Below, piece after piece: positions 45,607-54,762 of a stretch of 64,000 bases of DNA. The notes under the pieces are model-generated. The model saw only the letters and a list, made by a program, of their open reading frames with translations, did no database searches and was not told the origin of the DNA. The position numbers and the translations under genes were made by a program. The stretch is from Streptomyces griseoruber (lineage in GTDB: Bacteria > Actinomycetota > Actinomycetes > Streptomycetales > Streptomycetaceae). The stretch is from contig NZ_KQ948766.1 of assembly GCF_001514205.1 (NCBI RefSeq), positions 341,215 to 405,214 of the forward strand, given 5' to 3'. Within the stretch, counting starts at the first letter, position 1; each line of letters starts with the position of its first letter.

Positions 45607-45776
45607 TTCGCCGACTCCTTCCCTGAGGTGAAACCCGACCAACACGGGCGAACAGGATTCGGAATCCGTGACATCCGAATCAAGTTGCGTTTTGCAACGA
45701 CCAGTGGGTCGCGGACGGACTGGCCCATGGGGTGGGCGGGGGCCGTTCCCCGGACGGTGTCGGTGACGGCGGTCAT
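45603..45776 (-). pseudogene. gutted first ABC permease (57 codons left)
   Basis: The frame starts at ATG 45776, overlapping the ATPase stop, and reads MTAVTDTVRGTAPAHPMGQS then DPLVVAKRNLIRMSRIPN, closely like the permease N-terminus DSLVIARRNLIRMSRIPE next door. After RIP it turns into unrelated PVRPCWSGFTSGKESAK and stops, overlapping the GTG of the intact permease. The membrane part is gone. DrrAB-type operons often hold two permeases, so this looks like a first permease deleted internally but kept in translational register. It may still serve as a coupling leader. Confidence 0.75.
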
Positions 45777-46816
45777 ACCGTGGCCTCCTTTCCCTTCTGC
45801 CTGCCCTTGCTCCTGTCCTGGCCCTGCCGGTCGCCGTTCCCCTCGGCCTTCTCCTCGGCCTTCTCCTCGGCCTTCTCCTCGGCCATGTGTCCGGTCAGGG
45901 ACAGGAAGACGTCGTCGAGGGTCGGGCGGCGCAGGCCTATGTCGTCCATCTCTATGCCGCGGGTGTCCAGCTCCCGGATGACCTCGGCCAGGAGCTTGGC
46001 GCCGCCGGTGACGGGCACGGTGAGGCAGCGGGTGTGCTCCTCGACGGTGGTCTCGCCCTTGCCGAAGCCGGCGAGCACCTCGCGGGCGACGGAGATCTGC
46101 TCCCGTTCGTGGACCACGACCTCGATGCGCTCGCCGCCGGTGCGGGCCTTGAGCTCGTCGGAGGTGCCGCGGGCGATGACCTTGCCGTGGTCGACGACCG
46201 CGATGTCGTGCGCGAGGTGGTCGGCCTCCTCCAGATACTGGGTGGTGAGCAGCAGTGTCGTACCGCCGGAGACGAGGCGCTTGATCACGTCCCACAGGAG
46301 CTGGCGGTTGCGGGGGTCGAGGCCGGTCGTCGGCTCGTCCATGAACATGACCGGCGGTGAGACCACCAGTGCCGCGGCCAGGTCGAGCCGGCGGCGCATA
46401 CCTCCGGAGTAGGTCCTGGCCGTGCGGTCGGCGGCCTCGGTGAGGTCGAACTGCTCCAGCAGTTCCTCGGCGCGGGCCTTCGCGGGCCTCGCCCTCATCT
46501 GGTAGAGCTGTCCGACCATCTGCAGGTTCTCACGGCCGGTGAGGTATTCGTCGACCGCCGCGAACTGGCCGGACAGGCCGATCGAGCGGCGCACCTCGTT
46601 GGGGTGCTTGAGCACATCGAGGCCGGCGACCTGCAGCCGCCCGCTGTCAGGGCGCAGGAGGGTGGTCAGGCAGCGGACCGCGGTGGTCTTGCCCGCGCCG
46701 TTCGGCCCGAGCAGGCCGAGGACGGTGCCCTCCGGGACGTCCAGGTCAACGCCGTCCAGAGCCCTTACGTCACCGAAGGTCTTGACCAGGCCTTCGGCAT
46801 AGATGGCGCCTGGCAT
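45773..46816 (-). CDS. DrrA-type ABC transporter ATP-binding protein
   Basis: The 347-residue ATPase has Walker A GPNGAGKTT, signature YSGGMRRRLDLAAAL, Walker B VMFMDEPTTGLDPRNR, and switch His in LTTQYLEEADHLA, with the C-terminal DUF4162 extension of the daunorubicin-resistance class. The tail has a repeated EEKA run (AEEKAEEKAEEKAEGNG) and a basic end. ATG 46816 follows GTGGAGA. It drives the downstream permease. A palindrome at 46907-46920 may control it. Confidence 0.95.
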   Translation of the reverse strand: MPGAIYAEGLVKTFGDVRALDGVDLDVPEGTVLGLLGPNGAGKTTAVRCLTTLLRPDSGRLQVAGLDVLKHPNEVRRSIGLSGQFAAVDEYLTGRENLQMVGQLYQMRARPAKARAEELLEQFDLTEAADRTARTYSGGMRRRLDLAAALVVSPPVMFMDEPTTGLDPRNRQLLWDVIKRLVSGGTTLLLTTQYLEEADHLAHDIAVVDHGKVIARGTSDELKARTGGERIEVVVHEREQISVAREVLAGFGKGETTVEEHTRCLTVPVTGGAKLLAEVIRELDTRGIEMDDIGLRRPTLDDVFLSLTGHMAEEKAEEKAEEKAEGNGDRQGQDRSKGRQKGKEATV

Positions 46817-46906
46817 AAAAGTTCTCCACGTCTTCGGGGATTCCTTCGAAAAGCCTAGGTTTGCGCTGTTTCGGACGCCCGACAGGCGACCACGCATCCA
46901 CCATAA

Positions 46907-46920
46907 CGCGATGTATCGCG
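46907..46920. promoter_or_regulatory. CGCGAT-GT-ATCGCG operator upstream of the ABC exporter
   Basis: A perfect 6-bp inverted repeat with a 2-base centre lies about 90 bases before the ATPase start and 80 bases after the ilvA stop. Palindromes of this style are used by PadR- and TetR-type repressors of drug exporters. No such gene is adjacent, so the regulator is unknown. Confidence 0.55.
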
Positions 46921-47002
46921 ACTCACCAGAGAGTTCGCTCGCATGAGTGAGCGAACGGGCTCCGACCTGCGCGTTCACCGGACTCCCGGCACTCGCGACG
47001 GG

Positions 47003-48232
47003 TCAGACGACGACCGTGTACCCCGCGTCGCGCAGGGCCTGGCCGACCTCGGCGCAGTGCGCCGGCCCCTTCGTCTCCAGGTGCAGCTCGACCTCCGCCT
47101 CGGTCAGCCCGAGCCTCGGATCGGTCCGCACATGGCTCACGTCGAGAACGTTGGCGTCGACCACTGACAACACCCCCAGCAGCGTCGCGAGCGCACCCGG
47201 CCGGTCCGTCAGCCGCACGCTGACCGCCAGGTAGCGGCCCTGCGCGGCCATGCCGTGCCGCAGCACGCGCTGCATCAGCACCGGGTCGACGTTGCCGCCG
47301 GACAGCACCGCGACCACCGGGCCCTCGAAGGTGCCGGGCTCGCTCAGCAGCGCCGCGACCGGACTCGCCCCCGCCGGTTCGACGACCAGCTTGGCCCGCT
47401 CCAGGCACAGCAGCAGCGCGGCGGACAGCTCGCCCTCCGACACCGTGCGCACCTCGTCCACCAGATCGCCGACGATCCCGAACGGCACGTCACCGGGACG
47501 GCCGACCTTGATCCCGTCGGCCATCGTCGCCGGCGCCTCGATCGACACCGGCCGGCCGGCCGCCAGCGAGGGCGGATACGCCGCAGCCCCCTCCGCCTGG
47601 ACGCCCACGATCCGCACCTCCGGCCGCAGCGACTTCACCGCGACCGCGACACCCGCCGCGAGGCCCCCGCCGCCGATCCCGACGACGACCGTGCCCACCT
47701 GCGGACACTGCTCCAGGATCTCCAGGCCGACCGTCCCCTGCCCCGCGATCACATCGGCGTGGTCGAAGGGATGGATGAACACCGCGCCCGTCCGCTCCGC
47801 GTACTCCTGCGCGGCGGCCAGCGTTTCGTCGACCACCTGACCGTGCAGGCGCACCTCCGCGCCGTACTCCCGGGTCGCGCTGATCTTCGGCAGCGGGGCG
47901 CCCTTGGGCATGAACACCGTGGAGCGCACTCCCAGCAGCGCCGACGCCAGCGCCACGCCCTGCGCGTGGTTGCCCGCGCTCGCCGCGACCACCCCGGCGG
48001 CCCGCTCCTCCGGCAGCAGCCCCGCGATCCGCACATACGCGCCGCGCAGCTTGAACGATCCCGTCCGCTGGAGGTTCTCGCACTTGAGGTGCACCGGCGC
48101 CCCGACGAGCTGGGACAGATGCCTGCTGCCCTCCATCGCCGTCATCCGCGCCACGCCCGAGAGCATCTTCTGTGCGCCGCGCACATCGTCGAGGGTGACG
48201 GGCCGCAAGGAGTCAGCCGTGCCATAGCTCAT
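47003..48232 (-). CDS. ilvA: threonine ammonia-lyase
   Basis: The 409-residue PLP enzyme has the cofactor Lys in RTGSFKLRGAYVRI, the Gly loop VVGIGGGGLAAGVA, SAGNHAQGVA, and a C-terminal ACT-like domain (YLAVSVRLTDRPGALATLLGVLSVVDANVLDVSHVRTD) that may bind an effector. It deaminates threonine to 2-oxobutyrate, the first step to isoleucine, or acts catabolically; the single ACT copy and length resemble the short actinobacterial form. Start at ATG 48232 (MSYGTADSL); an upstream in-frame extension is unlike the family. Confidence 0.93.
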   Translation of the reverse strand: MSYGTADSLRPVTLDDVRGAQKMLSGVARMTAMEGSRHLSQLVGAPVHLKCENLQRTGSFKLRGAYVRIAGLLPEERAAGVVAASAGNHAQGVALASALLGVRSTVFMPKGAPLPKISATREYGAEVRLHGQVVDETLAAAQEYAERTGAVFIHPFDHADVIAGQGTVGLEILEQCPQVGTVVVGIGGGGLAAGVAVAVKSLRPEVRIVGVQAEGAAAYPPSLAAGRPVSIEAPATMADGIKVGRPGDVPFGIVGDLVDEVRTVSEGELSAALLLCLERAKLVVEPAGASPVAALLSEPGTFEGPVVAVLSGGNVDPVLMQRVLRHGMAAQGRYLAVSVRLTDRPGALATLLGVLSVVDANVLDVSHVRTDPRLGLTEAEVELHLETKGPAHCAEVGQALRDAGYTVVV

Positions 48233-48381
48233 GACATCAGCATCGCAGTTCACAGGCGGGAACGGCCGCTGTGACCAACCACCGAGACTGGTTTGCGCAG
48301 CGCCGGTACGACCCGGCTTCCGGCCGCGTACTCTGTCCCCCATTCCTGACAGCACCCCCTTCATGAAGTGAGCCCCCGGCC

Positions 48382-48909
48382 ATGCCCACAACACCTGAAA
48401 TGTCGATGGACATGACGACCGTCGGTGACACCGGTCTTCTCGACACGCTGCAGCACGAGGTCGCGGTCTTCGCCCGCCGGGCCGAACAGACCCGCCTGGG
48501 CGGCGTCGGACAGGTGCGCAACTCCATGGACCGCGCCGCGTACCTGCTGCTCAACCGTCTCGACAAGGAAGGCCCCATGGGCGTCAAGGCGCTCGCGGCC
48601 AGCATGGGGATCGACTCGTCGACCGTCACCCGGCAGGTGGCCCCCCTCGTCGACACCGGCCTGGTCAAGCGGACCTCGCACCCCGAGGACGGGCGGGCCG
48701 TGGTGCTCCAGCTCTCCCCGCGCGGGCAGTCGCGGCTGGAGGAAGTACGGTCCTCCCGGCGGCAGTTGATGGCCGAGCTGACCGAGGACTGGGCTCCGGA
48801 GGAGCGGGAGGCGTTCTGCTCCCTCCTCACCCGCTTCAACGTCGCCCTGTCCTCGCGCATGGCCGCCCAGGGCCTACCGGGCGCGGAGCCGGCACCGGCC
48901 GCTTCCTGA
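48382..48909 (+). CDS. MarR-family transcriptional regulator
   Basis: The 175-residue protein has a winged helix (YLLLNRLDKEGPMGVKALAASMGIDSSTVTRQVAPLVDTGLVKRTSHPEDGRAVVLQLSPRGQ, about residues 53-116) between dimer helices. The beta-wing DGRAVVLQL is typical of MarR. It diverges from ilvA over 149 bases and may regulate itself; I found no clear palindrome there. Ligand and targets unknown. Confidence 0.92.
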   Translation: MPTTPEMSMDMTTVGDTGLLDTLQHEVAVFARRAEQTRLGGVGQVRNSMDRAAYLLLNRLDKEGPMGVKALAASMGIDSSTVTRQVAPLVDTGLVKRTSHPEDGRAVVLQLSPRGQSRLEEVRSSRRQLMAELTEDWAPEEREAFCSLLTRFNVALSSRMAAQGLPGAEPAPAAS

Positions 48910-49121
48910 GGACCGGGGCACACACGCGTGCGGGGCGGTCTCCCGCCGGGGGTGCGTGGTTCTCGTACGCGACATGCATACGGCGCGTGCGCGGCTCTTG
49001 ACCGAAAGCCCACCCCTGGCCTCATATGAGACCGGGTCCCTCCGCGCCGTACGTGGTGCCGCAACCGTGCTCCGCCGGGGTCCGTTTCCAGGGGGTCGCC
49101 GGCGGGCGGGAGGCGCGCGCG

Positions 49122-49631
49122 ATGCGAGAGAGGCGTACGGTCCAGGAAGCCCGCCGGGCCCGGGAGTTCGAGGCGTTCCTGGCCGGGGCGGGCGGACGGC
49201 TGCTGGGGACCGCCACCCTGCTCACCGCGGAGACGGCGGAGGACAACCCGCGCGCGCGGCGTCTGCTGACCCACGCCCTCGCGCACACGTACGCGTGCTG
49301 GGACCGGCTGCGCGGCGAGGACCCGTACAACCACGCGCGGGAGTGCCTGGCCGTCCGCTTCGCGCGCGGCACCTGGCACCGGTACGGCGTTCTGCCGTTC
49401 GGCCGCGCCCGCGCGCGGCCCGCCGGACCGCTGGCCGTGCTCTCCGCCCAGCACCGGCTCGTCGTGGTCCTGCGGCTGCACGAGGGGGTCGCCGAGGAGC
49501 AGGTGGCGGCGCTGCTCGGGCTGCCCGCGGATCGGATCCACCTGATCGTCGACCGGGCGACCACGGTCCTGCTGCATCCGCCTCGGGGGCCGGCCCCCGC
49601 GCGCGTGAGCGCGAAGGCGGCCACCTCGTGA
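49122..49631 (+). CDS. degenerate sigma-factor-like protein
   Basis: This 169-residue protein resembles SigE-family sigma factors in plan: an N-terminal region 2-like helix set (FEAFLAGAGGRLLGTATLLTAETAEDNPRARRLLTHALAHTYACWDRL) and a C-terminal region 4-like part (LAVLSAQHRLVVVLRLHEGVAEEQVAALLGLPADRIHLIVDRATTVLLHP). The second helix of the HTH is altered (DRIHLIVDRA) compared with the usual VRxRxxRA. It may be a non-canonical or regulatory sigma-like protein. GGGAGG lies 8 bases before ATG 49122. The next gene overlaps by 4 bases. Confidence 0.65.
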   Translation: MRERRTVQEARRAREFEAFLAGAGGRLLGTATLLTAETAEDNPRARRLLTHALAHTYACWDRLRGEDPYNHARECLAVRFARGTWHRYGVLPFGRARARPAGPLAVLSAQHRLVVVLRLHEGVAEEQVAALLGLPADRIHLIVDRATTVLLHPPRGPAPARVSAKAATS

Positions 49632-49876
49632 ACCGGCCCGAACGGGAGGCCGCCGTACGGCAGATGATGGAGCGGACCGCACCGCGGGTCCCGGCCGGCC
49701 TGCACGCGGACGTGCTCCGGCTGGGCGGCCGTATGCTGCGGCGCCGGACGATCGCCCTGCGGCTGCTGTGGCTGCTGCTGTTCGCGGCGACCGTGGCCTT
49801 CGTGGTCTGGGCGGCCACGGCCCGCCCCTGGGTGGAGCCGCCCTCGCAGACGACTCCACCGGTCACCGACTGGTGA
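49628..49876 (+). CDS. small single-pass membrane protein coupled to the sigma-like gene
   Basis: The 82-residue protein has a cytoplasmic N-terminus (EREAAVRQMMERTAPRVPAGLHADVLRLGGRMLRRR) and one membrane segment (IALRLLWLLLFAATVAFVVWAA, about residues 41-62), then a short Pro-rich end. Its GTG overlaps the previous stop (GTGA), so they are made together. The layout, a sigma-like protein then a membrane protein, mimics the pair at 7965-9795. Possible anchor; function inferred. Confidence 0.7.
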   Translation: MNRPEREAAVRQMMERTAPRVPAGLHADVLRLGGRMLRRRTIALRLLWLLLFAATVAFVVWAATARPWVEPPSQTTPPVTDW

Positions 49877-49902
49877 CCACCGCGCGGCAGGCCTCGCGGG
49901 GG

Positions 49903-51057
49903 CTATCCCAGGGCCTGCTGAAGGTCCTCGAGCAGGTCGTCGACGTTCTCGATGCCCACGGAGAGCCGGACCAGGTCGGCGGGCACCTCCAGCGCCGAGC
50001 CCGCCACCGAGGCGTGCGTCATCCGGCCGGGGTGCTCGATGAGGGACTCGACGCCGCCCAGGGACTCGCCGAGCGTGAACACCTTGGCGCGGTTGCAGAC
50101 CTCGACCGCCGCCTCCTCGCCGCCGGTGACACGGAAGGAGATCATGCCGCCGAAGGACCGCATCTGCTTGGCCGCGACCTCGTGGCCGGGGTGCTCGGGC
50201 AGGCCCGGGTAGAGCACCTGCGTCACGCGCGCGTGGCGGGTCAGCATGTCGGCGACCCTGGTGGCGTTCTCGCTGTGCCGGTCCATGCGCACCGACAGCG
50301 TCTTGGTGCCGCGCAGCACCAGCCAGGAGTCGAAGGGCCCGGCGACCGCGCCCATCGCGTTCTGGTGGAACGCCAGTTCCTCGCCGAGCGTCTCGTCGGC
50401 CGTGATCAGCGCGCCGCCGACGACGTCGGAGTGGCCGCCCATGTACTTGGTCAGGGAGTGCACCACGACGTCCGCGCCGAGCGCCAGCGGCTGCTGGAGA
50501 TAGGGCGTGGCGAAGGTGTTGTCGACGACGAGCTTCGCGCCCGCGTCCCGGGCGATCTGGGCGACGGTGGCGATGTCGGTGATGCCGAGCAGCGGGTTGG
50601 AGGGGGTCTCCACCCACACGGCCTTGGTCTTCGGGGTGATCGCGGCCCGTACGGAGGAGGGGTCGCTGGTGTCGGCGACCGACCACTCCACGCCCCAGCG
50701 GGCGACGACCTTGGCGAAGAGGCGGAAGGTACCGCCGTACGCGTCGTTGGGGATGACCACGTGGTCACCGGGGCTGAGCAGCGTACGCAACAGGCAGTCC
50801 TCGGCCGCCAGTCCGGAAGCGAACGCAAGTCCTCGGCGGCCGCCCTCGAGGGCCGCGAGGTTCTCCTCCAGGGCGGTGCGGGTCGGGTTGGCGCTGCGGC
50901 TGTACTCGTAGCCGCCGCGCAGGCCGCCGACGCCGTCCTGCTTGTAGGTCGAGACCTGGTAGATCGGCGGGACGACCGCGCCGGTGAGGGGATCGGCGGT
51001 GTTGCCCGCGTGGATCGCGAGGGTCTCGAAGTGCTGACTGATGTGCCTGTCGCTCAT
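49903..51057 (-). CDS. metB: cystathionine gamma-synthase (or gamma-lyase)
   Basis: The 384-residue PLP enzyme of the Cys/Met metabolism class has ETLAIHAGNTADPLTGAVVPPIYQVSTYKQ, YEYSRSANPTRTALEENLAALEGG, VVDNTFATPYLQQPLALGADVVVHSLTKYMGGHSD with the PLP Lys, and SLGGVESLIEHPGRMTHASV. It joins O-succinyl/acetyl-homoserine with cysteine, or splits cystathionine; sequence alone does not decide. I use ATG 51057 (MSDRHISQHF); an upstream in-frame extension is unlike the family. Confidence 0.92.
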   Translation of the reverse strand: MSDRHISQHFETLAIHAGNTADPLTGAVVPPIYQVSTYKQDGVGGLRGGYEYSRSANPTRTALEENLAALEGGRRGLAFASGLAAEDCLLRTLLSPGDHVVIPNDAYGGTFRLFAKVVARWGVEWSVADTSDPSSVRAAITPKTKAVWVETPSNPLLGITDIATVAQIARDAGAKLVVDNTFATPYLQQPLALGADVVVHSLTKYMGGHSDVVGGALITADETLGEELAFHQNAMGAVAGPFDSWLVLRGTKTLSVRMDRHSENATRVADMLTRHARVTQVLYPGLPEHPGHEVAAKQMRSFGGMISFRVTGGEEAAVEVCNRAKVFTLGESLGGVESLIEHPGRMTHASVAGSALEVPADLVRLSVGIENVDDLLEDLQQALG

Positions 51058-51202
51058 GGGCACCGAGCGTAGTGCGCTCGCGGGACTGCTGCCGGACGGC
51101 CGCCCGGCGGCCGGGCCGCGCCCCCGACCGGGAAAGACGTTTTTCCACAGGCTCCCGGGCCGGGGTTGGCCAATTGTCGGCGGCGTCTGGTTCGCTTGAG
51201 AC

Positions 51203-52321
51203 ATGGAAATTCTCTGGGTCCTGATGGCTCTGATCATGATCAGCTTCGTGCTGCTGCCGTTCCTGCGGCGTCGGCGCGGCATGATCGAGCAGGTCCCGGC
51301 GGGCCACCCGGACGCCGCGGACCCGGCCGACTACGGCTTCGTGCGCACGGAGGAGCTGGACATCCGTATGCCCGGCCCCGACCAGGACCTGCTGGACGTC
51401 CTGGACGTGGTGCAGCACACCCAGGACTACCGGGCGGCACAGCAGCTGCTGGCCGGCACGGAGATCGAGGGCGAGCTGCGCTGGCAGCGGGTGCAGGCCT
51501 TCGCGGGCGCGGCCGCGCTGGAACTCCAGCAGCGGCCGGGCGGGGTGAGTGAGGCGCCGGGCGGGCAGTGGCTGCGGGTGTGGCGGGCGGAGGCGCCCAA
51601 GGACCCGGGCGGCGCGGCGGTGCACGCCGAGTTCCTGGTCCAGCAGGCCTGGCGGACGTCGACGCCGGGCACGGACGACTTCCGGATCATCATGGAGGAG
51701 GCGAAGGACGCCTGCGGCCAGGCGGCGCTGCTCTCCCCCGGTGACCCGGTGCCGTACATCGTCGAGCTGTCGGTGGCGCGCGGCCTGCACTACACGCGGT
51801 CCGAGTTCGAGCAGCTCTGGCTGAAGATCCTGGACCGCGCTCCCACGCACATGGGCGCGCATCTGGCCGCCCTGCACTACTGGTGCGAGAAGTGGCACGG
51901 CTCGCGCGAGCTGGCGACCTCGTTCACGGAGGCCGCCGCGGCCCGCGCGCCCCAGGGTTCCCTGCTCGCCGCGATGCCGCTGTTCGGGGTCTTCGAGCAC
52001 CTCCCCGAGGTCAACCTGGTCAGCAGCTTCTACCAGAGCGAGGTCGTGACGAAGGCGATCCACGGCGCCCTGTTCACGGTCCACGCGGCCCGCCCCGACG
52101 ACCCGATGCTGGCGCACGTCCGCCATCTGCTGATCTTCTTCCTCGTCCGCAGCGAACGCTGGGCCGAGGCCATGAACCAGCTGATACACGTCGACGGCCA
52201 TGTCGGCGCCCTCCCCTGGACCCTCTCCCCGGACCCGGCGGGCGAGTTCGCCGTCTACCGGGCACTGGCGGTGGCGGGCTACGAGGCGAACGGCGGCAGC
52301 CCGGCGACGCTCCCGCACTGA
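51203..52321 (+). CDS. membrane-anchored helical-repeat protein, unknown function
   Basis: The 372-residue protein has an N-terminal membrane segment ([21 protein letters not shown]) followed by a basic RRRR and a long helical region resembling TPR/DUF4034-type repeats ([107 protein letters not shown]). It probably binds other proteins at the cytoplasmic membrane face. It diverges from metB. Family named only tentatively. Confidence 0.78.
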   Translation: MEILWVLMALIMISFVLLPFLRRRRGMIEQVPAGHPDAADPADYGFVRTEELDIRMPGPDQDLLDVLDVVQHTQDYRAAQQLLAGTEIEGELRWQRVQAFAGAAALELQQRPGGVSEAPGGQWLRVWRAEAPKDPGGAAVHAEFLVQQAWRTSTPGTDDFRIIMEEAKDACGQAALLSPGDPVPYIVELSVARGLHYTRSEFEQLWLKILDRAPTHMGAHLAALHYWCEKWHGSRELATSFTEAAAARAPQGSLLAAMPLFGVFEHLPEVNLVSSFYQSEVVTKAIHGALFTVHAARPDDPMLAHVRHLLIFFLVRSERWAEAMNQLIHVDGHVGALPWTLSPDPAGEFAVYRALAVAGYEANGGSPATLPH

Positions 52322-52466
52322 CCCCGGACGGCGGGCGCCACGGCAGGACGTGCCCGGAATGCGGGACGGCGCCGCGCGGTTCTCCAGGCTGCCGCCCGCA
52401 GGGGGGGCACCGTCGGTCGCCATCGGATCGGCGCCGTCCCGGAGCCACGACAGAGGAGCCCGCGCC

Positions 52467-53180
52467 ATGCTGTTCGGCCGTACGCCCGTCCTGCCCACCG
52501 CCGAGCAGGCGCTGCCGGGCCGCCCGCAACCGATCTACACGGTCCCCGACCGCCACACCGTCCTCGGCACCCCGCTGCTCGGCCCCCACCCCGAGGGCCA
52601 TGAGATCGCCGACTTCGGCCTGGGCTGCTTCTGGGGCGCCGAGCGCATGTTCTGGCAGCTCCCGGCCGGCGTGTGGACGACCCTGGTCGGCTACCAGGGC
52701 GGCCACACCGAGAACCCCACCTACGAGGAGGTCTGCTCCGGCCTCACCGGCCACACGGAGGTCGTCCGCGTCGTCTTCGACCCCGCCCTCGTCTCCTACG
52801 AGCGCCTGCTGAAAACCTTCTGGGAGTCCCACGATCCCACCCAGGGCTTCCGCCAGGGCAACGACGTCGGCACCCCGTACCGCTCGGCGATCTACACCCA
52901 CACCCCGGCCCACGCCACCACGGCCGCCGCCTCCCGCACCTCGTACCAGCAGCTCCTGACGGCCTCCGGCCACGGCCCGATCACCACGGAGATCCTCCCG
53001 GCGGCGGACCGCGCCTTCTATCCGGCGGAGGGGCACCACCAGCAGTACCTGGCCAGGAATCCGGCGGGGTACTGCGGGGTCGGCGGGACGGGGGTCAAGC
53101 TGGGTGACCTGTTCGGGACGAACCGGGAGGCGTCCTGCCCGACGGGTATCGCTCCCGCGCCGGGGCCCACGGACGAGTAG
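52467..53180 (+). CDS. msrA: peptide methionine-(S)-S-oxide reductase MsrA (first copy)
   Basis: The 237-residue enzyme has the catalytic Cys in [59 protein letters not shown], and [11 protein letters not shown]. It reduces Met-S-sulfoxide in oxidised proteins. The C-terminal part [13 protein letters not shown] (with one Cys) may hold the resolving Cys. ATG 52467 follows AGAGGAGC. A second msrA at 60991-61503 is shorter. Confidence 0.96.
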   Translation: MLFGRTPVLPTAEQALPGRPQPIYTVPDRHTVLGTPLLGPHPEGHEIADFGLGCFWGAERMFWQLPAGVWTTLVGYQGGHTENPTYEEVCSGLTGHTEVVRVVFDPALVSYERLLKTFWESHDPTQGFRQGNDVGTPYRSAIYTHTPAHATTAAASRTSYQQLLTASGHGPITTEILPAADRAFYPAEGHHQQYLARNPAGYCGVGGTGVKLGDLFGTNREASCPTGIAPAPGPTDE

Positions 53181-53239
53181 GCGGCAGGTACTTCAGAGCC
53201 GCGACGCCGGCAGTCCGCACGGTGCCGCCGTCGGCCCTC

Positions 53240-53457
53240 TCCGTCGCGGCGAACGAGAGTCGAAACCCCGTGGCCGCCCGAACCGGCCGACTCCACGCTG
53301 TACGCCATGGAAGAACCGCACCGCAGGATCCGTGCGGCCCACTCGGAATCCACGATCACCGTCCACCAGGCCTACTCCCCGGAAATCGGCCTGCCCGCCG
53401 TCCGCGACGACCGTTTCCCCGCCGCGTGGGAGCGGGGCGGGATGACGTGGATCATCA
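53240..53457 (+). pseudogene. truncated DUF4291 gene, inverted copy 1
   Basis: The frame from ATG 53307 begins MEEPHRRIRAAHSESTITVH and QAYSPEIGLPAVRDDRFPAA, about 80 percent like the start of the intact DUF4291 gene, and the similarity extends upstream to about 53240 (CCGACTCCACGCTGTACGCC shared). After MTW (53450) it leaves the DUF4291 sequence and enters ATCATCAAGCAGCGTTCGCA, stopping at 53495. So about 145 codons of the domain are missing. It faces the intact gene in opposite orientation, making an inverted repeat of about 200 bases. Confidence 0.8.
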
Positions 53458-53635
53458 AGCAGCGTTCGCAGACCTTATTCATGCGGCCGGCATGACTGTG
53501 AGCGGCTGCTGGCGCGTTGCTCTTCGACGGACAGCGTCCCTGCGGTGGGAGGCCACCTTGCTTGCCCCTGTCCTGGCGAGCAGGTGCTGCGGTGTGACCC
53601 GTGGGTGATGCCGGCCGTTGTGTCCGGACTGCCGG

Positions 53636-54229
53636 TCAGGGACGCAGGTGGGCCAGTAGTTCGTCACTGGCGGGGTATTCCTGTTCCCGGGGGAGAAGCC
53701 GGGTTGCCGAGTCCGGTTCACCGCTGCTGACGAGTGCGTGGATCTCGTGGGCGAGCGGGGTCACGTCTCTGATGGACACGATCCACTCGTTCGCGTAACG
53801 CGACGATGCCTCGCCCGAGAGCCCCAGTTGCAGCGAGCGGTGCGGCAGGGGACGCAGGTGCAGGTCGCGTTCGGGATCCCACTGGACACGGGCCGGTGCG
53901 CGCTTGAGGTCACGCTGCCAGGTACCGCGATCGGGATGCAGTCCGCGGACGTAACTCGACAGGCACGCGCGGCGCAGCGCCCAGTCGAAGCCGTCGCGAG
54001 TGACCTCGACGGCAAGGACGGTCTCCTGCCCGGTGCTCGTGCCCCAGTTGGAGCGGTACATCATCCACATGAAACTGGGCTTAATCCACGTCATCCGGTC
54101 AGGCTTCCACGCGGCCGGAAAGCGGCCGTCACGGATGGCGGGCAGTCCGATTTCAGGAGAGTACGCCTGGTAGACGGTGAGGGTGGATGCCGTATGAAGT
54201 GCGCGGATCCTGCGGTGCGGTTCTTCCAT
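53636..54229 (-). CDS. DUF4291 domain protein (intact copy 2)
   Basis: The 197-residue protein is the full DUF4291 type: YQAYSPEIGLPAIRDGRFPAAWKPDRMTWIKPSFMWMMYRSNWGTSTGQETVLAVEVTRDGFDWALRRACLSSY, then RVQWDPERDLHLRPLPHRSLQLGLSGEASSRYANEWIVSIRDVTPLAHEI. The family is widespread in actinobacteria and other bacteria, often as singletons; its function is not known, and it has been seen near nucleic-acid and defence genes, but I can support no role here. ATG 54229 (MEEPHRRIR). It is flanked by truncated copies, marking a recombination hot spot. Confidence 0.88.
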   Translation of the reverse strand: MEEPHRRIRALHTASTLTVYQAYSPEIGLPAIRDGRFPAAWKPDRMTWIKPSFMWMMYRSNWGTSTGQETVLAVEVTRDGFDWALRRACLSSYVRGLHPDRGTWQRDLKRAPARVQWDPERDLHLRPLPHRSLQLGLSGEASSRYANEWIVSIRDVTPLAHEIHALVSSGEPDSATRLLPREQEYPASDELLAHLRP

Positions 54230-54435
54230 GGCGTACAGCGTGGAGTCGGCCAGGTCGGGAGGCCACCGATTTTCGACCGCCGCTCGTTGCGACGGTGCAC
54301 GTCGGACGCAGCACCGTGCGGGTTGCCAGTGCTGTGACCTTGTAGGCCGCCGCGTTGGGGCCGCGCCCGTTCGGATGTGCCGTGACGTCCGTGCCAGTCA
54401 CGCGAACCGCACCTGGATGCCTGCGTGTGCCTGGC

Positions 54436-54708
54436 ATGATCGCCGACCCGTCGAAGGAGTTGGATGCGCTCTCGCGTATGACTGCCGAACAGATGGCCAT
54501 GCCGTTCCCGCCCGGCTTTCGCGGCCTGGACGTCGACCATCAGGACCTGGTGATGCCCGACGCGGACGCCCACGGCTACGCGGCGAGCGCCCTCGAAGGA
54601 CCTCTCTCCGAACAACATCGCACAGGCCTCACGCACATGCGCAGGGTCAACGCCGGCGATCACGCTCAGCCGCACAGGCGCAGGTTTGCGAGGCCGGCCA
54701 CCAGGTAG
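54436..54708 (+). pseudogene. probable 3'-truncated Streptomyces hypothetical
   Basis: Frame MIADPSKELDALSRMTAEQM, then FPPGFRGLDVDHQDLVMPDADAHGYAASALEGPLSEQHRTGL. From memory this looks like the first 60-70 residues of a longer Streptomyces protein of unknown function; the rest (NAGDHAQPHRRRFARPATR) looks unrelated and the frame stops at 54708. No ribosome site is visible. I take it as a fragment from recombination, with modest confidence. Confidence 0.4.
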
Positions 54709-54762
54709 AGTCCGCGCGAGATCCTCGCGACACGTCGCTGTGCCGAAAGGGAGGCGAGGCCG

